Assembly (NCBI GenBank): GCA_009746045.1
Contig: RPFO01000175.1
Coordinates: 1,669,898-1,733,897, forward strand
Length of the DNA: 64,000 bases
From: Mesostigma viride
Taxonomy: Eukaryota; Streptophyta; Mesostigmatophyceae; Mesostigmatales; Mesostigmataceae
Direction: 5' to 3'
Each line of letters opens with the position of its first letter. Position 1 is the stretch's first letter. This document shows, in pieces, positions 1-8,629 of the stretch. The position numbers were made by a program, and so were the translations under genes. The notes beneath the pieces were generated by a model. The model ran no database searches, was not told where the DNA came from, and saw only the letters and a program-made list of their open reading frames with translations.

Positions 1-369
1 CTCTGGCAGCATGGAATTGCTATATACTAAGACTGAAATACAGCACACGGTCAGTTGGCCAACTTGCCAAAAGTAATAAGACATTATGCCAGAAACGGAC
101 ATCTTGCCTACTCGTGGTAGGCCACCATGCAATATTGATCTACATGAAGCAAGAATCCATGCGGGCTGCCAACAATGTGGCTAGCATGCAGGATACCATG
201 CATGCCAGCAACCTGACCCAGCTTCCCTAAACCAGTAACACATATGGTACGGTGGCTGGCTAGCAGCAGCCGGCATGGCTAAATAAGGCATTTGTGTGCA
301 TCGCGAGTCACACCAAATACCCTGCAGCCTGCGACGCAATGCCTCCGGCGGCCTCATGCACTCGCTCAC

Positions 370-939
370 TGTTACGTCGCGTAACAATTCGTTGTAGTTA
401 CGGACGTAAATTAGGTCCTTAGCCTCGGTTGTTCCTAGGTTACGTGCAGTTCTAGTTTGGACATGATTGTCCCCGTAACAGTACTGTGGTATATTGGGTG
501 CCTTTGGGCGCCGCGCCGCGTACTATATTAGTGGTCCTTATCCTTTTGTAGAATGTAGTGGACCGGCGTGCATCTGTGCACCTGCTTGTGTTTCTGTGTT
601 TCCGCAGGCGAGGGCCAGGTCGGCCCGAGCCTGTTGGACCGTTGGTGACCATTTATGCACGTTCCACTCTTTGTGTGGTCACTCGGCGTGTGTTAAATGA
701 ATTAACACATATAGGCTTGGGTCACGGCAGTTTAGTTGTGTTTCCTTCCTCTTTTCCTGGAGTAAACGGGTTTGATTAAATGGCCTATGGCATATTACAG
801 TAGTACATATGTAAATGCATTGAGATCTGGTTCGTCTCGGTCGTCTTTCGCTAGGGTGTAAATAGAAGCGGCCTCACTAGTTTAGGTAGTATCAGGACAG
901 GTAGAGGTAGAGGTGGCGGCCGAGGCTTGCGGCGTAACA
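370..939 (+). repeat. 5' LTR of chromovirus E0
   Basis: 570 bp repeated at 14046-14616. It opens with a perfect inverted repeat (TGTTACG TCG CGTAACA, 370-386) and ends with CGTAACA. It is preceded by the target duplication CTCAC. Confidence 0.95.
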
Positions 940-940
940 A

Positions 941-953
941 TGGTATCGGAGGT
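941..953 (+). promoter_or_regulatory. Putative primer-binding site of E0
   Basis: TGGTATCGGAGGT starts one base after the 5' LTR. It begins with TGG, the complement of tRNA CCA, and resembles the initiator-Met tRNA complement TGGTATCAGAGC used by many plant LTR elements. The tRNA identity is inferred, not proved. Confidence 0.6.
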
Positions 954-1452
954 AGTTTAGATAGAGAGCGAGACGACGATCCTTTGCAACATACGTCATT
1001 GAATCAACCCTTCCGCGGCTGGGAAAATGAAGACGACACCTACTTGACAGGTAATGGGCGGGTCGCCTGCGAGCTGGGGGGTAGTGCTGCCTGATTCAGG
1101 ACACGCCCTGCCTAGAAGATAGACCTGCTCGAAGCGGAAAATCCTTTTCTAGATAGTTCCTTTTCCTCGTCTTGTTTTCCTTAGAAAAGTGGTTCACTGT
1201 CGTAGATAGGTGATGTTTTCGGTTCGGTGTTAGTGAGACGATTAGCGTCTGGGTAGGTTCCACCTTTTCCTTCGTGCTGCTGTACATTAGACGGCCGCAC
1301 TCGCAGAAAGTCACTGGGTCGCTGACTTTAGGACTACGAGCGCTGGACCATTGCCGCCCTCGTCATTTCGGTGATCCAGATAACCCAGCTAAGTCGACTC
1401 CTACCCCTTCCACTCCTATCGTGACTACTCAAGAACAACAAGGTGCGTTACC

Positions 1453-1845
1453 ATGAGCCAACGGCGATCTTTTACTGCTCCTTCCCATTCTTCTAGCGAT
1501 AATAGTCTAGCTAAATATTACGTAGTGATTACGCCTCAATGGTCCTCCATTTTCCTTTCTTGGTCCGACGCTAGGAAGATCGTTCAGAATCGTGTATACA
1601 ACGTAATTAGGTACAAGAAATTTATGTCCTTCGAAGAAGCTCAGCAGTTCCTTATAGATCATAGCCAAACAGATTTAGGCCTTCATGTACGCCCTATTCC
1701 TCATGGTCGCCCTCCAGTAGAAGCTCTAGTCTTTGCTACCCCTCCTTCTTCTCCCCCTAAACGGGCTGCATCTGCATCTGCTTCAGATACTCCTCTCACT
1801 TTGGAGTTTGGTTCCCTATCCATTACTATTGTTAAAAAGGATTGA
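1453..1845 (+). CDS. RNase H1 hybrid-binding-domain-like protein encoded upstream of gag
   Basis: 130 aa, ATG start, in the leader between the 5' LTR and gag of the chromovirus. Residues about 21-70 carry the pattern of the RNase H1 N-terminal hybrid-binding domain (PF01693, also called viroplasmin/Cauli_VI): KYYVVITPQWSSIFLSW near the start, then a basic stretch, KKFMSFEEAQQFL at the end. That fold binds RNA/DNA hybrids in RNase H1. The C-terminal 50 residues are Pro/Ser-rich and low complexity. No RNase H catalytic domain is attached. Role is inferred: it could bind the RNA/DNA hybrid during reverse transcription or package template. It ends 91 bp before gag in a different frame, so it would need its own initiation. 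The domain call is from the motif pattern alone; an HMM search would decide it. Confidence 0.65.
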   Translation: MSQRRSFTAPSHSSSDNSLAKYYVVITPQWSSIFLSWSDARKIVQNRVYNVIRYKKFMSFEEAQQFLIDHSQTDLGLHVRPIPHGRPPVEALVFATPPSSPPKRAASASASDTPLTLEFGSLSITIVKKD

Positions 1846-1936
1846 TTTTAATTTTGTTCCTGCTGCATACCTTCAAGGTTTTTCCTTTTTCCTTTGTTGC
1901 TTTCTTCTAGATTCCTATTCCTTTACGTAATTAAAG

Positions 1937-1975
1937 ATGGATCCAGTGGGTGGAGATATGTCGCCTATACCTACC

Positions 1976-2014
<39 letters not shown>

Positions 2015-3688
2015 AATAACACTAACAATAACAATACTCGTGGTAACCGACGGGACTCCTTGGAAACGGTACACCATCTCACCCCTCAAGGTATTCTGCG
2101 TACCTCACCTCCTTCTCCTGTTGCTGGTGGTCGCCGTCGTCCCTCAATTACCCCACCTACCTATGAACAACGTATTTCCCAAGTCAGATTTAGTGATGAA
2201 CCTTCTTTTGTTGTGAACCAGGCCCCTGCCCCTTCTGCAACCTTGGCTCACCCCTCCAGCAGGTCCTCACACACTAACAATGCTTCTAGGCCTCCTTCCC
2301 ACCCTGTGCCTTCAATGCCTGCTATTAACACGGGTCGTACCTCGGCCCCTGTCGGCCCTTCTGGGCGCCCTAGTGCAGTTCCCTTTTACCCACCTGCTTC
2401 CTGGTCCTACCCTGAGACGGCCTATGAGGCTGCCCAGGTCCCTACCCGTGTGGCTGATTTAGAAGTTAATAATGATTTCAGTACCATGCCCCTAGATGAT
2501 AGGAATTATGATCATTTTGCCTATTCATCTCTTCGTGAGCAATATACTGTTCCCTTCTCCTATGGGCACCATCCTGAAACGGTGGCTCCCTCTAGACCCC
2601 TACCCAAGACTTTTCCTATCCCTTCCTTCTATCCCGCTTATGTAGCAGTGGAAGATAGTGGCCCTATGGGAAAAACTGACTCTTCTAATCCCCCTAAGCC
2701 TCCTGCTCTTCCCCTCTTTGCCAACCTTCCTAAGCTGGATGTCAAGTCTACCCCTCAACAGTTTTTCACCTTCATTATGTTGCTCACCCAGAACACAGAG
2801 TCCTGGCAGAACCACAATAGGTGGCGCCTCTCTGATGCTGTACTAGTCCCTCATTATCTTACTACCTGCATAACTCCTGAACTTGCTAACCTCATCCAGT
2901 GTGAGTCTCTTGCCTCTCATGCCTACCCAAACTCGGTAGCAGAATTGTTCAAGCGTTTAGAGAACCATTTAGTCCCTCCCGATGCAGATTGGCAGGATAG
3001 ATTATCCTTTGGCACCTTGCAGCAGGGTACCAAGTCCTTCAAAGAATATATGAAAGAGTTTGATGCCCAGATGGTACGAATTAGGGATTTGTCGGGCGCA
3101 GAAGTACGTGCCCGCTTCCTTCAGGGCCTCAGTAGACCCTTATTGCGGGAAGTCAAGCGCCAGTTCTCTGCCTACCGTTTTACTGACCTGCCCCTCAAGC
3201 ATGTGCGCCAGCATCTTTTACGAGTAGCAGATTTCTTCTCCACGCCTTCTCTTCCTACCCGTTCCCGTATTAATAATATTAGCCTTACCCCCGAGGAGGA
3301 GAACTCCTATTATGTAGAAGAATTAGATATCTGTGTGACTGACCTTTCAGCTCTGGATGTCTCTCATATCACCTGCTATCATTGTAAGGAAGTAGGTCAT
3401 CTTAAACGTGAGTGCCCCAAGTTCCTTTCGGGTGCTCCCGGCCCTCATCCCGACGCTCGCCCTCCTCGTACCCCTCAGCGTGCTCCTATTCGTCCCACTT
3501 CAGGACGCATTCCTTCAGCTACCCCTAGTAGGCTGAATGCTGTGCAGACAGGATCCCCAGGGTTCCCCTATGATAATCAGGCTCCCGCACCCTCTTCAAT
3601 CCCTCGTGACCCTCCAGCAGTGGCTTTTCCGCCAGGGTCTTCTTCGGGGTTAGTTCCTATGGATTTGGGGGGGGAGGGGGAACAGTAG
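1937..3688 (+). CDS. gag: Gag of chromovirus E0
   Basis: 583 aa capsid-nucleocapsid precursor. The N-terminal 230 residues are low complexity (a poly-Asn tract at about residues 14-34 encoded by AAT repeats, then Pro/Ser-rich). A capsid-like retrotransposon Gag region follows, from about residue 255 to 430, with the typical SFKEYMKEFDAQ and ARFLQGLSRPL segments. A single CCHC zinc knuckle (CYHCKEVGHLKREC) lies at residues 480-493 and would bind the genomic RNA. The C-terminus is Pro-rich and ends in a run of Gly codons (eight G, A, five G) just before the TAG. The pol frame is open in the -1 frame across this point. Start is the first ATG of the frame, 91 bp after the HBD ORF stop. No frameshift is seen, so this Gag is probably still functional. 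Confidence 0.9.
3664..3676 (+). promoter_or_regulatory. Putative -1 ribosomal frameshift site, gag to pol
   Basis: TTTGGGGGGGGAG lies 10 bases before the gag stop. In the -1 frame the sequence stays open from here through 3724 and, once the later 1689-bp insertion and one TTAG are removed, straight into the protease frame. A G-GGG-GGA slip would make a Gag-Pol fusion. Frame continuity is seen; the slip itself is inferred. Confidence 0.45.
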
Positions 3689-3724
3689 GCCTGTCAGCCG
3701 GGGGTAACCTGGACAGGTCCTTAG

Positions 3725-5413
3725 CCCCTAAATGGTCTTGCTGCCGATTTTCCGCCAAAAATCGAGTTCCAGCCGATGCATCGGCCCCTTCTCGGGGGAC
3801 CAGATGCCGCGAAATCTATTGAGAATTAGGAAAAGTTTAGCTGAGAAGATCGAAAGTTTATAAAATTCTTCACAGCATGGTACTAGGGTTTGCATACTTT
3901 TGACAAAGTTATAGAGGTGTTCTGGCCGGTCAAAGTACAAGGGGTCAGGGTACTTTTTCACGTACAACGTGCATTCCGGAAAACGACGACCTGGCCATGG
4001 CGGCTTGCGCCCACGCATGGCATTTACGTTTGCGTTCGAATTTTCTGGCCAAACTTAGGATATTGATTTTAAACGTCCTAAAGATCATACAGGCCAATTT
4101 TTGGTTCGCGGGAATGCCATTTGATAGGTGTCGGCAGCGTTCTTGCTGGAAAAAACTGCGATCAGGCCGGACGATAGAAACGTTGACAGCAATACCTTTC
4201 CGGCGTATTTTAAAGTATATATTGGTTTCTTTGTACTTTTTATGATACATAGTAGTCGTAAACGTGCAAGGGTGGCCAGAAATCGCCGAATCCAGCGACC
4301 ATGCTGCACAACTTTGGTGTGCCGAAATGCGCCATTTTGCGGCCACCGCCTGGGCCAAGGTAACGCCATCCATGCCTGGTAAAGCTTAAGCATCGTTTTC
4401 CTATCGATGTTTGACGTTTCTATATACGTTCTAGCTTGTGTAGCACATTCTTTTTGCACTATTCATGCTCTTTCTTGACCCTGGCCTGGCCCCTTTCTAA
4501 AACACCCTTCTTAGATGCTTCCCTCAGTCAGTTGACCTGCCACAGGGTGATGGTGATAAGTTTGAGAGGCTGTATGGGTTTGAATACCTCCATATATGTT
4601 TGTTATACATTTCCCATACACATATTGCATGAGTGTGAGGCAGTTGGCTGGTCTCTGTGGCATCATCAAGCACGTAACTGGTGAGTAAAAGCTTCCCATT
4701 GACAGCATGTGCCACCAGGTGTGCTGGCCATCACCTGGCAAGCTATAGCAGCTTAGGCCTAGTTTATCCTTGCTAGGGCAGGCTGAAATAGGCTCAACAC
4801 CACTGGTTTGTTGGTGGCTGCCTCCTAGAATGCATGCCTTGCGTAGGGTGTCCGTACCACGTTACCTACGTGCATGGACAAGGTGGCACCTGCACATAGG
4901 TGCCATGTAAGGGCAGTGTGATGATGCAGTTATGTTTCCCCATCATTGTGGAAGGGAAATGTATTGTTTGGCATGGTTGGTGGCCATATTAGGAGGTAGT
5001 ATGCCCACCCCTACTCCCTTGGTTGCTTTTGACCAACGGTACCCCTATGGGCTGTACTGGGTGTAACTGCTGGTATACCCACCCAAATGATGACCCCAAT
5101 GGCTCAAACTGTTCAGCAACTAATTGTTTATCATCCCTGAAGTGGTAGGTGCCTAGGTCTTATAACATAATTCAAAATGCACATTCTACCAAAAATGAAA
5201 ACGCGCGTCTTGACCCCCCTGACTTTGACGGCAGTTAAACATGGCCTACCCTGCATATATGTGAGGTTGTGATATACCAACCCGAAGGGCAACTCATGAA
5301 CATGCTTGGCCCCCAAGGACAGCCATTGGATATGGGTAGGTTGGATGGCATCTGGTTTGCAAAATTGTGAAGATCCAGCCGATTTATCGGCAGGATCTCA
5401 GACCATTTAGGGG
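3725..5413. mobile_element. TIR element, copy 1 (TTAR target), inserted between gag and pol of E0
   Basis: 1689 bp flanked by TTAG at 3721-3724 and 5414-5417. Ends are inverted: CCCCTAAATGGTCT at the left and its complement at the right (14 bp). Subterminal hyphenated palindromes of the form CAGCCGAnnnnTCGGC lie near both ends (about 3771 and 5373). No convincing transposase is present: open frames inside are conserved in copy 2 only because the DNA is. TTAA/TTAG duplication and C-rich termini recall the piggyBac or Kolobok groups, but the assignment is weak. Copy 2 is at 20931-23374; a degenerate relative is split between 35560-36286 and 54532-54715. Confidence 0.8.
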
Positions 5414-5417
5414 TTAG

Positions 5418-6861
5418 ATAGTACCCCAGATAATAATTTTTGTTTGCCTGTTTTTATAACCTCTGTAGGAGCTGAATCCTCCCTACCACTACGTGTGCGT
5501 CCTCTTATGTTCTTGAATGGTGGCTTAACCGTCCCTCATACTGTTGTAGACCCCTTCCTGCATGCTGATGAACTCTTGAATGTCTCTGTGTTAGTGGATA
5601 GCGGTGCGGCTAGCTCCTTTGTGAGCGAGGCCCTAGTTAGGCGTTTAGGACTAGTCCCTACCCCTCACACAAAAACTGTCACTGTCCATTATGCTGACGG
5701 TCGCACCAGTCATTCCCCGGGTACGGTGTCCCTTCCCCTGGTCATACAAGGACGTACGGTCAACCTGACGGCCACTATAGGCCCTATCACTACAGCTGAT
5801 GTATTACTAGGATTAGATTGGCACCAGGATAATAAAATCACTATTAATTATGATACTATGGTCATTTGGTTTCCAGATAGCTCTTACTGGGTACCAGAAC
5901 GTCATTATAGATTGGAAAATTTATCCTTGGTAGATATTACTCCTCCTACACCTGTTGATCCTCCTGTGAGACCTATACCTGAAGTATTAATGTCCAATGA
6001 CGAATTGCGATCTGAACTAAAGGAATATGGATACCTATTATGTATGTTCCTTCAGTTAGAAGTACAGGAGATACCTATCACTAATAATAGTGTGGATATA
6101 GATGTAAATAGGGTGGATACAATAGGAGTGGGATTTACTGAAAATGAAATAGTCAGATACATGGCTGTGATAGATTCCTCAAAAGTATTTGAAGAAAAGA
6201 CTCCTTCTTATCCTCCTCCTCGTTCTGTTTTACACCGTGTAGTTATCAAGGACGGTGCAGTTCCTACGCACTCTCCGATGTATAGAATGGGCCCTACAGA
6301 ATTAAAGGAACTAAAACAGATTTTAGTATCACTATTAGAAGCAGGATTGATAGAGCCTAGTAACTCCCCCTATTCCGCTGGTGTCCTGTTAGTTCCTAAG
6401 CCAAATGGCAAGTTTCGCCTAGTTACTGATTATAGGAAGTTAAACGATATTACTGTGAAGTCTAAATACCCTCTACCTCGTATTGATGATATATTTAATA
6501 AAGTTAAAGGTTCTACCTGTTTCACAGTACTAGATTGTGCGGATGGTTTTTGGCAACTACGTATAGCTCCTGAGGATTGCCACAAAACCGCCTTTGCTAC
6601 CCCTTTTGGGCACTATCAGTTTAGAGTAGCGGCTATGGGACTCTGTAACTCTCCTGCCTCTTTCCAAATGTTAATGAATGAAGTGCTTAGACCTGTTATG
6701 GGAAATTCCCACCTTCCTCAAGTGTCCTCTGATTTAAAGGATCCTTCCTTCTCCTCTGTTTCCTTATCTGAGCATGACCGTTCTTGTGCTCAAGCTTACT
6801 TAGATGATATCCTTATTTATTCTCCTGATTTTGAAACGCACCTACGTGATTTAAAGAAAGT
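5418..6861 (+). CDS. pol: Pol of E0, part 1: protease and N-terminal reverse transcriptase (interrupted)
   Basis: Open frame without an ATG at its head, consistent with expression by frameshift from gag. The retropepsin motif is VDSGAASSF (about 5594-5620) with the partner LLGLDW near 5810. RT motifs run from LLEAGLIEPSNSPYSAGVLL through the palm; catalytic YLDD is at about 6802-6813. Between the NEVLRP segment and YLDD there are about 24 more residues than in a usual Ty3/gypsy RT. Coding stops being meaningful at 6861, where a 1768-bp insertion begins; the RT resumes at 8635. The reading frame beyond 6861 to the stop at 6889 belongs to the insert. Confidence 0.9.
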
Positions 6862-8629
6862 TGCCCCAAACTCACATGTCCTCAATTGAGGACAAAATCC
6901 TCCCAATAAGGACAGCACCTTCAGCAGCAGGTATTGGCGCGAAACCTTGGTCCCAACGGTCATCTGACCCTTTTCCCGCGAAAATGGACTCGGTACCCGG
7001 CGCGGCGCGGTACTGGGGTCGACAGGACCCGTCCGTACCTGTAAATTATGTGGTGGAGAAAAGTACCTATTTTGGTGGGAACGTTGCAATGCGTGCGTGT
7101 GTTCCCGCAAATTGCGGCTATGGGGTCGAGCCAGGTCCGAGGCTTGCCTGAACTATACAGGCGATCGTTTTGCCCCGGACCAAGACAGAACTATAGATCG
7201 ACATCTAGAGCTTCCGCCCAAGCTGTTTTTGGGGGGCAGTCGCTTTTGATTCTCTGAAAAATTCTTTGATGAACGGAATTTGTCTAGTTTGCAGAAAAAC
7301 GGGAGGCGACGTAGATTGCATGACAAGCCGGTATACTGCTCTGTGATGCGCGCTTTTTTCTTGACATTAGCAACGGATACCGTGAGGGTGGGTATTGTTA
7401 CGCTTTCGGGTTCAAGGGCGAGTTCTGGGTACTAGTATTTTGGGCGGTTGGAAGCGTTAAATATACCCAGTTTTTATGTCGTCAGATCGTCGTTGCGCCT
7501 GGCGACGACGGCGGTGGGCGCGAGCCATAGATTTCATTTGCCGCAAGGCTTGGTGCTGCCCGCGCGTCCCCATGCTTTCTTTTATAATTTTCGAGCCTTT
7601 CCGCGCATCTGGCCGGCTGGGAGCACGTCGAGAAGCCGTCTCCGGACATCATCCGCATCCGTTTCTTCATATAAATTGCGACAACACATGTCGTAGGTTG
7701 TTATTCGATTACATTGTATGATTTCGATTTTGTATTATGCCCAGCCCCTTCATTTTCATGCCGCTGTTGAATGGGGAGAGGCGAGTGTTAGCTGGCCACC
7801 GTTTTTCCTTCCGTTCCGTCAATGCAAAGGTAATCGTTATCTGCATGGCCAACGCTGGCGTTAAAAGCAATGCCTTGCTTGCTATGGTAAGCGTACGTGT
7901 GGATAGTTTCTTGTTGCTGCCTTGTTGCTGAAAGTTTTTCCCAGGCTTTCTGGGATCTTGCCTATATGGTTTCTGACATATATCCCTTTTTCTAGAGGGA
8001 GCTAGGTAGAGGAGTTGACCTTGTCATGTTGGCATTCTGCTGCTGTGATAGCCTCTTCGTCTTTGCGATACCTATAATGAGCCCTTTATATTGCATGCAT
8101 GGCTCTACTTAGGGTGCTAAAGCACCATGGTGTCACCTAAGCGTCCTACGAAGACCTAGGACCTTACTTGGCCACTGAAAACATGTCCTTACCCTAGTTT
8201 GGCTTAGCTAGCTTTCCTTGTGCTCTGCCAAGTGCAGTTGCTCGTATCGGGTTCCTGGCCATATGTCATAGCTGACAGTCCGTGGGGTGGCCAAGCATGG
8301 GCAGCCCCGGGGTGGCTGCCACATGTTAGGGAGGTGTCCTATGGGTTTGGTGACCGCTTGTGGTCCTTGGAAGCATGGTCTTTGTGTCTCATTCTCTCGT
8401 GCATTATAGTGGAGGGTTTTCCTTGGTTGCCGATGCCCGCCCCCCTGCACGTAACAATTCATATTTAAATAGGAAATGCGCGCATATGGATGATGTTAAG
8501 CATTGGAACTCTCAAACACATCATAAATGATCATGGTTCAAAGCCCCATATTTAATTTTTTTTGTGTGTGTGAGTTATTAACAGCATTGCACTGTCCTCA
8601 ATTGAGGACAAAACTGTTGGGTGTGAGCC
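6862..8629. mobile_element. Unclassified 1.77-kb insertion in the RT of E0
   Basis: The RT frame breaks at AAAGT (6857-6861) and resumes at AAAGT (8630-8634), so 6862-8629 is an insertion with a 5-bp target duplication (a 4-bp AAGT reading with TG...CA ends is also possible). The same 21-bp sequence, containing the 16-bp palindrome GTCCTCAATTGAGGAC, stands near both ends (6877-6897 and 8593-8613). Terminal inverted repeats are weak at best. I see no coding capacity. It could be a solo LTR-like or a non-autonomous DNA element; I could not assign a family. Confidence 0.7.

Noticed and set aside
452-779. Short ORFs repeated at 14128-14455
   Set aside because: They are inside the LTR and identical only because the LTRs are; no coding signature.
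3945-4373. 142-codon minus-strand ORF conserved at 21151-21579
   Set aside because: The whole TIR element is conserved between the copies in all frames; the diverged third copy does not keep this frame, and no domain is visible.
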